From: UBA2767 sp965228625
GTDB taxonomy: Bacteria; Pseudomonadota; Alphaproteobacteria; Rhizobiales; Methyloligellaceae
Assembly: GCA_965228625.1 (NCBI GenBank)
Contig: OZ245829.1
Location: 4,216,001 to 4,280,000 of the forward strand
Reading direction: 5' to 3'
DNA: 64,000 bases
Shown piece after piece: positions 36,081 to 45,219 of the stretch (its first letter is position 1; each line of letters opens with the position of its first letter). The notes beneath the pieces were generated by a model. The model worked only from the letters and a program-made list of their open reading frames with translations, was not told the origin of the DNA and did no database searches. A program made the translations under genes and the position numbers.

Positions 36081-37196
36081 ATGCCTTGGAGCAATCAAAG
36101 CGGCGGGGGCGGCGGATGGAAAAGCGGCGGCGGCGGCCCCTGGGGTCAGCGCCCGCCCGGCGGTGGCGGCGGCGGCGGAGGAGGAGGACCGGCGCCGGAT
36201 CTCGAGGAAATGCTCCGGAAAGGACAGGACCGGCTGCGCCAGGCGATGCCCGGTGGCGGCAGCAACAAGTTCATTTGGGGAATCGCCGTCCTCGGCGTAA
36301 TCGGCATCTGGCTGATGAACTGTTTCTATACGGTTGGCCCGGAAGAAGAGGGCGTCGTGCTGCGCTTCGGCGAGTTCGCGCGTTCGACTCCGCCGGGACT
36401 TCATTTCGTCATCTGGCCGATTGAGACCGTCGAAAAGCCGAAGGTCCAGGCAGAGAACCAGCTCAATTTCGGCGTGTCGTCGCGTGGCGGATCGCAAGAA
36501 GGCCTGATGCTCGCTGGCGATCAGAACATCGTCGATATCAAGTTCTCCGTCCTCTGGCGGATCTCGAACGCAGAGAAGTACTTGTTTAATGTACGCGATC
36601 CGGAGCTTCTGGTTCGCTACGTTGCGGAAAGCGCGATGCGCGAGGTTGTCGGTCGCACACCGGCCGAGCAAATCCGTACCCAGGGTCGCCTGGAGGCGCA
36701 GAACCAGGTCCGGGACCTGATCCAGTCCACGCTCGACAAGTACAACACCGGCATTCTCATCACCGGCGTGAAGCTGGAGAAGGCTGACCCGCCACCGGCG
36801 GTGATCGACGCGTTCGAGGAAGTTCAGCGCGCCGAGCAGAACCAGAACCAGTTCATCCGGGAGGCAGAGAGATACCGCAACAAGGTGCTCGGCGAAGCGC
36901 GTGGTGAGTCCTCCAAGATCGTGGAAGACGCGAAAGCGTACAAGGCACGTGTCGTGAACGAGGCGGAAGGTGAAGCGCAGCGTTTCGTGTCCGTCTATGA
37001 CGAATACTCGAAGGCCAAGGACGTGACGCGCAAGCGGCTGTTCCTGGAAACGCTTGAAGAGGTCTACTCGAAAGCGCCCAAGGTCATCATCGAACAGGGT
37101 CAGCAAGGCGGATCGGGCGTCGTGCCCTATCTCCCGCTTCCCGAGGTCGCGAAACGCGCCCGCGCGGGTCAAGCACAGCAGACCGGGAGGCAGTAA
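36081..37196 (+). CDS. hflK: FtsH protease modulator HflK
   Basis: HflK pairs with HflC as an SPFH-domain complex in the inner membrane that surrounds and regulates the FtsH protease. The 371-residue product from ATG 36081 has a Gly-rich N-terminus (NQSGGGGGWKSGGGGPWGQR), one membrane helix (about 66-87, KFIWGIAVLGVIGIWLMNCFYTV), the SPFH domain (GPEEEGVVLRFGEFARSTPPGLHFVIWPIETVEKPKVQ) and the long helical region YRNKVLGEARGESSKIVEDAKAYKARVVNEAEGEAQRF. The frame is open 19 codons upstream, but the MPWSN start matches the family. The last base of its stop codon is the first base of the hflC ATG. Confidence 0.95.
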   Translation: MPWSNQSGGGGGWKSGGGGPWGQRPPGGGGGGGGGGPAPDLEEMLRKGQDRLRQAMPGGGSNKFIWGIAVLGVIGIWLMNCFYTVGPEEEGVVLRFGEFARSTPPGLHFVIWPIETVEKPKVQAENQLNFGVSSRGGSQEGLMLAGDQNIVDIKFSVLWRISNAEKYLFNVRDPELLVRYVAESAMREVVGRTPAEQIRTQGRLEAQNQVRDLIQSTLDKYNTGILITGVKLEKADPPPAVIDAFEEVQRAEQNQNQFIREAERYRNKVLGEARGESSKIVEDAKAYKARVVNEAEGEAQRFVSVYDEYSKAKDVTRKRLFLETLEEVYSKAPKVIIEQGQQGGSGVVPYLPLPEVAKRARAGQAQQTGRQ

Positions 37197-38092
37197 TGCG
37201 AAACGGAATTAAGATCTTTCTCGGCGTTCTTGTCGCGGCTGCGCTTTTCGTCGCCTATTCGTCGATGTTCACCGTCGATGAGCGCGAAAACGCGCTGGTC
37301 ATCAGGCTTGGTGAAATCCAGCGGACGATAACCGAGCCCGGTCTGCATTTCAAAATGCCGATCGTGGAAGAACTCGTCTATGTCGACAAGCGCTTGCTCT
37401 TCTTTGAGAGCCTCGACAAGAGCGTGCAGGTCGTCGACGGACGGAGATACAATGTGGACGCGATCATGATGTTGAAGATCGTCGATCCGCGCAGGTTCCG
37501 TGAGACGGTCCAGGCAAGCGAGCTTCGCATGCGTGACCGGCTTGAGACCCGCCTCGACGCGGCGCTCAGACAGACCTACGGCAAGCGCACATTTGATGCG
37601 GCCCTGTCCAAGGACCGTTCGGCAATGATGACTGAAATCCGAGACTCGGTGCGCGACGACGCCCGCTCTCTGGGTGTGGAGATCGTCGACGTCAGGATCC
37701 GCCGGACGGACCTCATGCCTGATGTTCTGAACGACACTTATGCGCGCATGAAATCCGAACGTGAGGCTGAAGCCCAGGACCTGCGCTCGATCGGTCGAGC
37801 GGAAGAGCGTCGCATTCGTGCGCAAGCGGATCGAGAGGCCGTCGAGATGGTATCCAAGGCCAAACGTGAGTCGGAGATCGTACGTGGCCAGGGCGATGCG
37901 CAGCGTAACAAGGTGTTTGCGGACGCGTTCCAGCGAGATCCGGAGTTCTTTGCCTTCTACCGCTCGATGCAGGCCTATCCCAAGAGCCTTGAAGGCACCG
38001 ATACGACGCTGGTCATAACGCCCGACAGTGACTTCTTCCGTTACCTCAAGGATCCGCAGGGTCGACAGACTGGGCAGCAACCCGAACAGTAA
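37196..38092 (+). CDS. hflC: FtsH protease modulator HflC
   Basis: HflC is the second subunit of the HflKC complex. The 298-residue protein has an N-terminal membrane helix (about 5-24, IKIFLGVLVAAALFVAYSSM), the SPFH domain (VDERENALVIRLGEIQRTITEPGLHFKMPIVEELVYVDKRLL), the conserved GVEIVDVRIRRTDLMPDVLNDTYARMKSEREAEAQDLRSIG block and the C-terminal FFAFYRSMQAYPKSL motif. It overlaps hflK by one base and is followed with one-base overlap by the DUF2065 gene, so the three are translated as a tight operon. Confidence 0.95.
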   Translation: MRNGIKIFLGVLVAAALFVAYSSMFTVDERENALVIRLGEIQRTITEPGLHFKMPIVEELVYVDKRLLFFESLDKSVQVVDGRRYNVDAIMMLKIVDPRRFRETVQASELRMRDRLETRLDAALRQTYGKRTFDAALSKDRSAMMTEIRDSVRDDARSLGVEIVDVRIRRTDLMPDVLNDTYARMKSEREAEAQDLRSIGRAEERRIRAQADREAVEMVSKAKRESEIVRGQGDAQRNKVFADAFQRDPEFFAFYRSMQAYPKSLEGTDTTLVITPDSDFFRYLKDPQGRQTGQQPEQ

Positions 38093-38277
38093 TGGACGAC
38101 TTGCTGGTCGCAGTCGGGCTCGTTCTGGTCATTGAAGGTTTGTTGTGGGCGTTGGCGCCGGGTTTCGGCAGGCGCATGCTCGAGACGGCATCTGAAATGC
38201 CGGAATCGAGTTTGCGCACCGCCGGTGCAATCGCCGTGGCGGGCGGTGTACTCATTGTCTGGCTGATCAGAGGCTGA
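38092..38277 (+). CDS. DUF2065 small membrane protein
   Basis: A 61-residue protein with two hydrophobic stretches (LLVAVGLVLVIEGLLWALAPGF and AGAIAVAGGVLIVWLIRG) separated by RRMLETASEMPESSLRT, matching the DUF2065 family (GL.L..EGL..al.P...r..l....p...LR..Gl....G...lw..r). Members usually accompany hflK-hflC, as here, which suggests a role beside the HflKC/FtsH assembly; no activity is established. Its ATG overlaps the hflC stop by one base. Confidence 0.85.
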   Translation: MDDLLVAVGLVLVIEGLLWALAPGFGRRMLETASEMPESSLRTAGAIAVAGGVLIVWLIRG

Positions 38278-38420
38278 GATAAAGAGGGCTGTTCAAAGCT
38301 TTGTGGGCCTTTTAGTTTGATGGGCGAAAGACGGCCATTTTGCGCTATTATCGTGCCGAACAAGATCCAACATGTCCGGCTGGTCCGGGCGACTTCATGA
38401 GCATGTCGGAGAGACGACCA

Positions 38421-39953
38421 ATGAGAACCGGTAACGCATTTCCTGTTTCAACCCGATCCAAGGCACAGGCCCGGTCCGAGGCACAGGCAAGTCGAAGCGG
38501 ACACCCGGCGTATATCATCGCCGGTTTCGTGCTCCTGTGCGCGACAATTCTCGTACTGGCGATGACGTCCAGGGCGTACTCGCAGATCGAGATACGGGGT
38601 CCCAAGTCCGTCGCCGATCTGGCGGAGCGGCTTCAGGAGGCGGTTGTCAACATTTCGACGACGCAGACCGTGAAGGGGTCGCAGGGCATCCCGCTGCCGC
38701 GGGTGCCGAAGGGTTCGCCGTTCGAGGATTTCTTTGAGGATTTTTTCAACAATCAGCGCCGTCCAAACCGGCCGCGGCGGGTGAATTCGCTTGGCTCCGG
38801 CTTCGTGATTGACGCGAGCGGCATAATCGTGACGAACAACCACGTGATCGACGGTGCGGACGAGATTTTCGTCAACTTCAATGACAACACGAAGCTGAAG
38901 GTGGAAAAGGTCCTCGGAACCGATTCCAAGACGGACATCGCCTTGCTTCAGGTCAAGTCCGACAAGCCGCTGAAGGCGCTGAACTTCGGCGATTCGAACA
39001 AGATGCGGACCGGTGACTGGGTCATGGCCATCGGCAACCCCTTCGGCCTCGGCGGTACCGTGACGCTCGGCATCATTTCGGCCAAGAAACGCGACATCAA
39101 CTCCGGCCCGTATGACGAGTTCATCCAGACGGACGCGGCGATCAACCGGGGTAACTCCGGCGGACCGCTGTTCAACATGGATGGCGAGGTTATCGGTCTG
39201 AACACCGCGATTATCTCTCCGACCGGCGGTTCGATCGGCATCGGCTTTGCCGTTCCTTCGAACACGGCCACCCACGTCATCGACCAGTTGCGCCGCTTCG
39301 GCGAGACGCGGCGCGGCCTGCTGGGTGTGCGCATTCAGAGCGTCACGGACAGCATCGCCGAGAGCCTCGGCATGGAGAAGCCGACAGGCGCGCTGGTGGC
39401 AAGCGTCACGCCGGACAGCCCCGCGGAAAAGGCCGGCATAAAGGTCGGCGACGTTATTCTCCTGTTTGACGGCAAGGAAGTGGAGAGCATGCGCATCCTG
39501 CCGAAGTTGGTCGCGCGGACCTCGATCGGCAAGACCGTCGATGTGGTGATCCTGCGTGACGACAAGCGCGAGACCGTGACGGTCACGATCGGCCGCATGA
39601 AGGAGACACCGACGAAGGTGGCCGCCAAGACCGAGGAGAAGGAAGCCGAGAAGACTTCCCTGCTTGGGCTCTCGCTCTCGGAAATGACGGACGAATTGCG
39701 GACCAAGTTCAAGATCGACAAGAAAGTCAGCGGCGTCGTGATCACCGAGGTGAGTCCGGAAAGCGACGCGGCGCAGAAGAGCATCGCCGCCGGGCAGGTG
39801 ATCGTCGAGGTGCAGGGCACCAAGGTGAAAACGCCTGACGAAGTGAAGACCCAGGTCGCGGAGAAGAAGAAGTCCGGCAAGAAGTCGGTTCTGCTTCTGA
39901 TCGCCGACGGCAAGGGCGAATTGCGCTTCGTGGCGGTTCCCGTCGAAAGCTGA
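38421..39953 (+). CDS. degP: Periplasmic serine protease, DegP/HtrA (Do) family
   Basis: DegP-type proteases degrade or hold misfolded envelope proteins. From ATG 38421 (GGAG at 38408-38411) the 511-residue protein has an N-terminal hydrophobic segment (about 31-55, YIIAGFVLLCATILVLAMTSRAYS). The trypsin-like domain has catalytic His141 (NNHVIDG), Asp172 (KTDIALLQV) and Ser246 (NRGNSGGPLFN). Two PDZ domains follow: GLLGVRIQSVTDSIAESLGM...AGIKVGDVILLFDGKEV, then a second ending VSGVVITEVSPESDAAQKSIAAGQVIVEVQGTKV. ATG 38397 and ATG 38403 are alternative starts. It lies downstream of hflKC, so two membrane/periplasm quality-control systems are neighbours. Confidence 0.94.
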   Translation: MRTGNAFPVSTRSKAQARSEAQASRSGHPAYIIAGFVLLCATILVLAMTSRAYSQIEIRGPKSVADLAERLQEAVVNISTTQTVKGSQGIPLPRVPKGSPFEDFFEDFFNNQRRPNRPRRVNSLGSGFVIDASGIIVTNNHVIDGADEIFVNFNDNTKLKVEKVLGTDSKTDIALLQVKSDKPLKALNFGDSNKMRTGDWVMAIGNPFGLGGTVTLGIISAKKRDINSGPYDEFIQTDAAINRGNSGGPLFNMDGEVIGLNTAIISPTGGSIGIGFAVPSNTATHVIDQLRRFGETRRGLLGVRIQSVTDSIAESLGMEKPTGALVASVTPDSPAEKAGIKVGDVILLFDGKEVESMRILPKLVARTSIGKTVDVVILRDDKRETVTVTIGRMKETPTKVAAKTEEKEAEKTSLLGLSLSEMTDELRTKFKIDKKVSGVVITEVSPESDAAQKSIAAGQVIVEVQGTKVKTPDEVKTQVAEKKKSGKKSVLLLIADGKGELRFVAVPVES

Positions 39954-39964
39954 TCGAAACGACT

Positions 39965-40861
39965 CTAGTCTTCCGAGAAGTCCTCGCGGCGATATCCTTG
40001 CGCAAAGAGCAGGGCCGTGAGGTCGGCGTGCTCGATGCCCGCGTCCGCCTGTTCGGCCACGATCGGCTTGGCGCGATAGGCGACGCCCAGTCCCGCCTCC
40101 TGCAGCATCGCCAGGTCATTGGCACCGTCGCCCACGCCGAGCGTCTGTGAGGGCGCAAGCGAAAGCGCGTCGCGATGCTGCCGCAGCGCCTCGAATTTCG
40201 CCTGCCGTCCGAGAATGGGCTCGGTCACCCGGCCGGTCAGCCTGCCGCCGGCGATTTCAAGCGTGTTGGCCTGGTCTATTTCAAATCCGGCAGCTTCCGC
40301 CACCCGTCGGGTGAAGAAGGTGAAGCCGCCGGAGACGATGACCGTCTTTGCACCGTGCGCGCGCATCGTACAGGCGAGCGTACGGGCGCCCGGATTGAGC
40401 GTGATGCGTTCGTCAAAGACACGGTCCAGGACGGCTTCATCGAGCCCCTCGAGCAGCGACACGCGTTCGCGCAGGGCGGACTCGAACTCGAGCTCGCCGC
40501 GCATGGCGCGTTCGGTGATGGCCGCGACCTTGGGCTTGAGGCCGGCAAAGTCCGCCAGCTCGTCGATGCACTCCTGGCCAATGAGCGTGGAATCCATATC
40601 GGCGACGAGCAGGTGCTTGCGCCGGTCGCGCGCCGGCTGCAGGACGACATCGACGGGAGCGCTGGCCAGGCAGCGATGCACATCGGCGCGCAGGTTCTCG
40701 AGATCCCCGTCCTGTTCAAACTCGAATGGTACGTCGCACGCCTCGCCGGGGGACAGCCAGTCGGGTTCGCCTGACCGGGGCAGTATCGCGCGGACACGAT
40801 CGACGAGGGAGTCATCGAGCCCGCCTGCCGGGCCGCCTATCAATGTCAGGATGTGCGTCAA
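39965..40861 (-). CDS. serB: Phosphoserine phosphatase SerB
   Basis: SerB carries out the last step of serine synthesis, dephosphorylating O-phospho-L-serine. The 298-residue protein shows the HAD motif I VADMDSTLIGQECIDELADFAG with the nucleophilic Asp, AMRGELEFESALRERVSLLEGL (substrate-binding cap), motif II KTVIVSGGFTFFTRRVAEAAGF and motif III TLGVGDGANDLAMLQEAGLGVAYRAKP. The start is taken as the TTG at 40861 because MTHILTLIGGP matches the usual SerB N-terminus; the frame runs on upstream to 41098 only as a shadow of the next gene. It follows the SHMT-like gene by 17 bases on the same strand. It converges with degP. Confidence 0.93.
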   Translation of the reverse strand: MTHILTLIGGPAGGLDDSLVDRVRAILPRSGEPDWLSPGEACDVPFEFEQDGDLENLRADVHRCLASAPVDVVLQPARDRRKHLLVADMDSTLIGQECIDELADFAGLKPKVAAITERAMRGELEFESALRERVSLLEGLDEAVLDRVFDERITLNPGARTLACTMRAHGAKTVIVSGGFTFFTRRVAEAAGFEIDQANTLEIAGGRLTGRVTEPILGRQAKFEALRQHRDALSLAPSQTLGVGDGANDLAMLQEAGLGVAYRAKPIVAEQADAGIEHADLTALLFAQGYRREDFSED

Positions 40862-40878
40862 GGGATCGTTCCGGGCGG

Positions 40879-42201
40879 CTAGCGGATGAATGTGAGGGTG
40901 CCGAACCGCTTCCGCAGCTCGACGACCTGCTGGCGCACCAGTTCCGGCGTTTCGTTGCGGACCATGACATGGGCCATCAGTTCGGCGAGCTCCGGCATGT
41001 CGCGCGCGGTCATGCCCCAGCGCACCACCTCCGGCGTTCCCAGCCTCAATCCGTTGACGTCCCCCTCGACCGGGGGCAGCGGCAGGCCGATCCCGCATGT
41101 CAGGATGTTCGCGCGCCGCAGGGTCTTGGCCAGCGTCTGCCCGCCGCCATAACTGGCAGCCTCCACGGCAAACTGGTGCGACTGCGTGAAGCCGCGGTCG
41201 GCGGCGAACACGGGCACACCTTCATTTGCGAGCGCCTGCGCCAGTGTCCGCGCGCTTTCCCCCATTTCCCTGGCGTAGGCCTCGCCGAACACCTTCCAGT
41301 CGAGCATGGTGAAGGCGAGGGCGGCGGACTTGGCGATATCGAAATTTGCCGTGAGGCCGGGAAAGGCGATTGCGTCCAGCCGCTTAGCCAGTTTCGCATC
41401 GTTTGTCACGATGAGGCCCGACGCCGGCCCGCCGAGGCTCTTGTAGGTGCTCATGGTCATGAGGTGGGCGCCTTCCTCGAGCGGCTGCTGCCACTGGCGT
41501 CCCGCGATCATGCCGCACAGGTGAGCAGCATCGTAAAGAACGTGTGCGCCGACCTCGTCGGCAATGTCCCTGACCTCGCGCACCGGGTGCGGCGTGAGGT
41601 TGAGGCTTCCGGCGAGGGTGATGAGCTTCGGTTGGACGCGCCTGGCGAGATCGCGCAGGCCGTCGAGGTCGACGGTGTATTGCTCCCCATCGACAGGGCC
41701 CATGTGAATGTCGAGGCCATAGAGGCCCGCGGCGCCTGCTTCGTGATGCGTGATGTGGCCGCCGATATCTGCCGGCTGCACGATGATCGCGTCGCCCGGC
41801 TTCGCCGTCGCCATGAACCCGTAAAGGTTGGCCAGCGAACCAGATCCCACGCGGATCTCTGCATATTCTGCGCCGAACACCTCAGCCGCGAGTTCCGCCG
41901 CAATCACCTCGATGCGCTCGATCGCCTCCAGTCCCATCTCGTATTTGTCGCCGGGATAGCCAAGCGAGGGGCGGGCCCCGAGTCCCTGCGCAAGCACGGC
42001 TTCCGCTCTCGGGTTCATGGTGTTGGTGGCCGGATTGAGATTGATGCATTCGCGGTCATGAATGACCAGGTTCTGCTCGACCAGCTCGGAGATCTCGTCG
42101 GCGATGGCGTTCACTTCGCTGTCCGCACACTGCTGGGCAACGTCCTGAACGAAGTCCTCGCAAGCGTCCGGCACCCATGCGCGGCGGGCGAGCTGGGCCA
42201 T
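40879..42201 (-). CDS. Divergent serine hydroxymethyltransferase-like PLP enzyme
   Basis: The 440-residue protein belongs to the SHMT branch of fold-type I PLP enzymes: GYPGDKYEMGLEAIERIEVIAAELAAEVFGAEYAEIRVGSGSLANLYGFMATAKPGD and GGHITHHEAGAAGLYG parallel the SHMT core. VLYDAAHLCGMIAGRQWQQPLEEGAHLMTMSTYKSLGGPASG contains the PLP-binding Asp and Lys. It departs from ordinary GlyA at known catalytic spots: the segment matching LASEN reads LNPATN, and the THK before the Schiff-base lysine reads TYK. Related enzymes act on alpha-methylserine or other beta-hydroxy amino acids, so the substrate may differ from serine. It starts MAQLARRAWVP, lies directly upstream of serB and probably forms an operon with it. 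Confidence 0.85.
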   Translation of the reverse strand: MAQLARRAWVPDACEDFVQDVAQQCADSEVNAIADEISELVEQNLVIHDRECINLNPATNTMNPRAEAVLAQGLGARPSLGYPGDKYEMGLEAIERIEVIAAELAAEVFGAEYAEIRVGSGSLANLYGFMATAKPGDAIIVQPADIGGHITHHEAGAAGLYGLDIHMGPVDGEQYTVDLDGLRDLARRVQPKLITLAGSLNLTPHPVREVRDIADEVGAHVLYDAAHLCGMIAGRQWQQPLEEGAHLMTMSTYKSLGGPASGLIVTNDAKLAKRLDAIAFPGLTANFDIAKSAALAFTMLDWKVFGEAYAREMGESARTLAQALANEGVPVFAADRGFTQSHQFAVEAASYGGGQTLAKTLRRANILTCGIGLPLPPVEGDVNGLRLGTPEVVRWGMTARDMPELAELMAHVMVRNETPELVRQQVVELRKRFGTLTFIR

Positions 42202-42276
42202 GTGATACTCCCGAATATGATGCCGGAACCTGGTTCCGGTTGAAATTGAGGGCCCGAACCGCCTAGGAGAGAGCCC

Positions 42277-43203
42277 ATGTCAGGTTTTCGCGCCATCCTT
42301 ATTGCAGGGCCGACTGCCAGCGGCAAGTCGGCTGCCGCACTTGAGGTCGCACAGGCCCTCGACGGCGTGGTCATCAATGCCGACTCCAAGCAGGTCTACC
42401 GGGATGTGCGGGTCCTGAGTGCGCGCCCGAGCGCCGAGGAGGAGGCGCGGGCACCTCATGCGCTCTACGGGTTCGTGCCTTCGACGGACGCCTATTCGGT
42501 GGGCCGTTGGCTCCAAGATGTCAGCGGCACGCTCAAAGACGCGGAGGCTCAGGGGAAACTGCCGATCATCACCGGCGGCTCGGGGCTCTACTTCAAGGCG
42601 CTGCTCGAGGGCCTCTCGCCGGTGCCCGACATCCCGGAAGACGTGCGCGAGCGCTGGCGCGAAGCCGCGAGCGAGATGTCCGCCGAAGACTTGCATGCCC
42701 GGTTGCGCGCGTGTGATCCGGAAACTGCCTCTCAGCTCCGGCCGTCCGATCCCCAGCGTATCGTCCGCGCGCTCGAGGTCTTCGACGCAACCGGACGCTC
42801 GCTTGCGGCGTGGCAGAAGGAGGCAGGCGCTCCCGTCCTGCGCGAAGCGGAGACCGTCCGGTTTTTCGTCAGCCGTCCGCGCGAGGAGCTCTATGCCCGC
42901 ATCAACGCCCGCTTCGACGCCATGCTGTCGGAAGGCGCGCTTGAGGAGGTCAAGGCGCTTGCGGCACAAAACCTCGACCCGGACCTGCCGGTGATGCGCG
43001 CCCACGGGGTGAAGCCGCTGATGGACATGTTGCTTGGACGTCTGACCGAGGATGAGGCCGTCGAACGCGTCAAGACCGACACGCGGCGCTACGCCAAACG
43101 CCAGGAGACATGGGCCAAAAGCAACATGATTTCGTGGCAACGGCTCGAAAAGCAAGAATCGAAAAGTTTTGCGTCAAATATTTTTTCATTTGTTGATGTT
43201 TGA
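42277..43203 (+). CDS. miaA: tRNA dimethylallyltransferase MiaA
   Basis: MiaA adds a dimethylallyl group to A37 of tRNAs that read UNN codons. The 308-residue protein has the P-loop AGPTASGKSAAALEVA (10-17 core), NADSKQVYRDVRVLSARPSAEEEARAPHALYG with the conserved Asp-Ser and tRNA contacts, IITGGSGLYFKALLEGLSPVPDIP, RIVRALEVFDATGRSLAAWQ, and the C-terminal GVKPLMDMLLGRLTEDEAVERVKTDTRRYAKRQETWAKSN. It is divergent from the SHMT-like gene and precedes the ilv genes, an order commonly seen in Hyphomicrobiales. Confidence 0.95.
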   Translation: MSGFRAILIAGPTASGKSAAALEVAQALDGVVINADSKQVYRDVRVLSARPSAEEEARAPHALYGFVPSTDAYSVGRWLQDVSGTLKDAEAQGKLPIITGGSGLYFKALLEGLSPVPDIPEDVRERWREAASEMSAEDLHARLRACDPETASQLRPSDPQRIVRALEVFDATGRSLAAWQKEAGAPVLREAETVRFFVSRPREELYARINARFDAMLSEGALEEVKALAAQNLDPDLPVMRAHGVKPLMDMLLGRLTEDEAVERVKTDTRRYAKRQETWAKSNMISWQRLEKQESKSFASNIFSFVDV

Positions 43204-43220
43204 CTGTTGACCCTCAGGCT

Positions 43221-43244
43221 CGGCGGCGATACGGTGCGCCGCCG
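43221..43244 (+). terminator. Hairpin between miaA and ilvB
   Basis: Perfect eight-base arms CGGCGGCG (43221-43228) and CGCCGCCG (43237-43244) lie 17 bases after the miaA stop. No T-run follows. It may end the miaA transcript or be part of an untranslated ilvB leader; no branched-chain-rich leader peptide is visible in this 158-base gap. Confidence 0.35.
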
Positions 43245-43361
43245 GTTCGCCATGGGCTGACCGGACGAGGGCGCTCGCGCCTGATGCAAACGGATATATT
43301 GAATTGACGAGGCCGGCGGGTGAAATTGCGCGTCTGGCAAACAACAATGGAGCATGGGTAG

Positions 43362-45128
43362 ATGGCTCGCGAAATGACCGGGGCAGAGATGGTCCTGAAG
43401 GCGTTGGCCGATCAGGGTGTTGAACATATTTTCGGCTATCCCGGTGGCGCCGTACTGCCCATTTACGACGAGATTTTCCAGCGCAACGATATCCAGCATG
43501 TCCTGGTGCGGCACGAGCAGGGCGCGGTCCATGCCGCGGAAGGCTATGCCCGCTCGACCGGCAAACCCGGTGTCGTTCTCGTCACGTCGGGTCCCGGTGC
43601 GACCAACGCGGTGACGGGCCTGACCGACGCGCTCATGGATTCCATCCCGATCGTGTGCATCACCGGTCAGGTGCCGACGCATCTGATCGGCAATGACGCG
43701 TTCCAGGAGTGCGACACGGTCGGCATCACGCGGCCCTGCACGAAGCACAACTATCTGGTCAAGGACGTCAACGACCTTGCGCGGGTCATGCACGAGGCGT
43801 TCTACGTCGCGACCGCCGGCCGTCCCGGCCCGGTCGTGGTCGACATCCCCAAGGACATCCAGTTCGCGTCCGGGGAATATGTCGGCCCGTCCAACGTCAA
43901 GCACAAGACCTACCGGCCGACGGTGACCGGCAGCCAGGACGCGATCCGGGCGGCGGTGGACCTGATGGCGGGCGCCAAAAAGCCGATCCTGTACAGCGGT
44001 GGCGGCGTCATCAATTCCGGGCCCGCCGCCAGCCAGCTCCTGCGCGAGCTTGTCAGGCTGACGGGCTTTCCGATCACATCGACGCTGATGGGGCTCGGCG
44101 CCTATCCGGCGTCGGGGAAGGAATGGCTGGGCATGCTCGGCATGCACGGCACCTATGAGGCCAACATGGCGATGCACGATTGCGACGTCATGGTCTGTAT
44201 CGGGGCGCGTTTCGACGACCGCATCACCGGACGGCTGGATGCGTTTTCGCCGGGCTCGAAGAAGATTCATATCGACATCGACCCCTCGTCGATCAACAAG
44301 AACGTGCATGTCGATCTGCCGATCATCGGCGATGTCGGCCACGTGCTCGAGGAGATCATTCGCGTCTGGAAGGCGCGCTCACCGGATCTGGATAAGAACG
44401 CCCTCAAGGAGTGGTGGCAGCAGATCGACAAATGGCGCGCGCGCAAAAGCCTCAACTACAAGAACCGTGATGATGTCATCATGCCGCAATACGCGATCGA
44501 GCGGCTCTACGAACTGACCAAGGATCAGGAGACGTTCATCACCACCGAGGTGGGCCAGCACCAGATGTGGGCAGCCCAGCACTATCATTTCGAGGAACCG
44601 AACCGCTGGATGACCAGCGGCGGTCTCGGCACCATGGGCTATGGTCTGCCTGCCGCCGTCGGGGTGCAGATGGCGCATCCGGATGCGCTCGTCATCGATG
44701 TCGCCGGCGAAGCCTCTGTGCTGATGACCATGCAGGAAATGTCGACCGCGGTTCAATTCGATCTGCCGATCAAGATCTTCATCCTGAACAACCAGTACAT
44801 GGGCATGGTCCGGCAATGGCAGGAATTGCTGCATGGCGGACGCTACGCCCACAGCTACACCGAGGCGCTGCCCGATTTCGTCAAGCTCGCCGAGGCCTAT
44901 CAGTGCGTCGGTATCCGTGCCGAGAAACCGGCCGAACTCGACGACGCGATCAGGGAAATGATCAAGGTGAAGAAGCCCGTCATCTTCGACTGTGTCGTGG
45001 ACAAGGTGGCCAACTGCTACCCGATGATCCCTTCGGGAGAGGCCCACAACAACATGCTGCTCGGCGACGCGGTCGAGGAGGGTGACCTCGAGGGCGCGAT
45101 TTCCGAGGAAGGCAAGGTACTGGTGTAA
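43362..45128 (+). CDS. ilvB: Acetolactate synthase, large (catalytic) subunit
   Basis: The enzyme joins two pyruvates, or pyruvate and 2-oxobutyrate, in the first shared step of valine, leucine and isoleucine synthesis, using ThDP, Mg and FAD. The 588-residue product has the N-terminal Pyr domain (IFGYPGGAVLPIYDEI, HEQGAVHAAEGYARSTGKPGVVLVTSGPGATN, with the ThDP-activating Glu), the middle FAD domain (ITSTLMGLGAYP, LGMLGMHGTYEANMAMHDCDVMVCIGARFDDRITG) and the C-terminal PP domain (GGLGTMGYGLPAAVGVQ, IDVAGEASVLMTMQEMSTAVQFDLPIKIFILNNQYMGMVRQWQE). It is followed by its regulatory subunit gene and ilvC. Confidence 0.97.
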   Translation: MAREMTGAEMVLKALADQGVEHIFGYPGGAVLPIYDEIFQRNDIQHVLVRHEQGAVHAAEGYARSTGKPGVVLVTSGPGATNAVTGLTDALMDSIPIVCITGQVPTHLIGNDAFQECDTVGITRPCTKHNYLVKDVNDLARVMHEAFYVATAGRPGPVVVDIPKDIQFASGEYVGPSNVKHKTYRPTVTGSQDAIRAAVDLMAGAKKPILYSGGGVINSGPAASQLLRELVRLTGFPITSTLMGLGAYPASGKEWLGMLGMHGTYEANMAMHDCDVMVCIGARFDDRITGRLDAFSPGSKKIHIDIDPSSINKNVHVDLPIIGDVGHVLEEIIRVWKARSPDLDKNALKEWWQQIDKWRARKSLNYKNRDDVIMPQYAIERLYELTKDQETFITTEVGQHQMWAAQHYHFEEPNRWMTSGGLGTMGYGLPAAVGVQMAHPDALVIDVAGEASVLMTMQEMSTAVQFDLPIKIFILNNQYMGMVRQWQELLHGGRYAHSYTEALPDFVKLAEAYQCVGIRAEKPAELDDAIREMIKVKKPVIFDCVVDKVANCYPMIPSGEAHNNMLLGDAVEEGDLEGAISEEGKVLV

Positions 45129-45219
45129 ACCGCTTCTGCCGTGGCGCAGTGTTTCCGCGCCGCGGACCCCGACCGGTCGCTTCGGCGCGCCATTCATCAG
45201 TTCAGCACGGGCGAAACCC

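Noticed and set aside
43347..43361. Mini-ORF ATG-GAG-CAT-GGG-TAG directly before ilvB, as a possible leader peptide
   Set aside because: Four sense codons with no Ile, Leu or Val; the GGAG inside it serves as the ilvB ribosome-binding site.
43204..43361. ilvB attenuator
   Set aside because: There is one GC-rich hairpin but no branched-chain-rich leader peptide and no terminator T-run, so regulation by attenuation is not supported.
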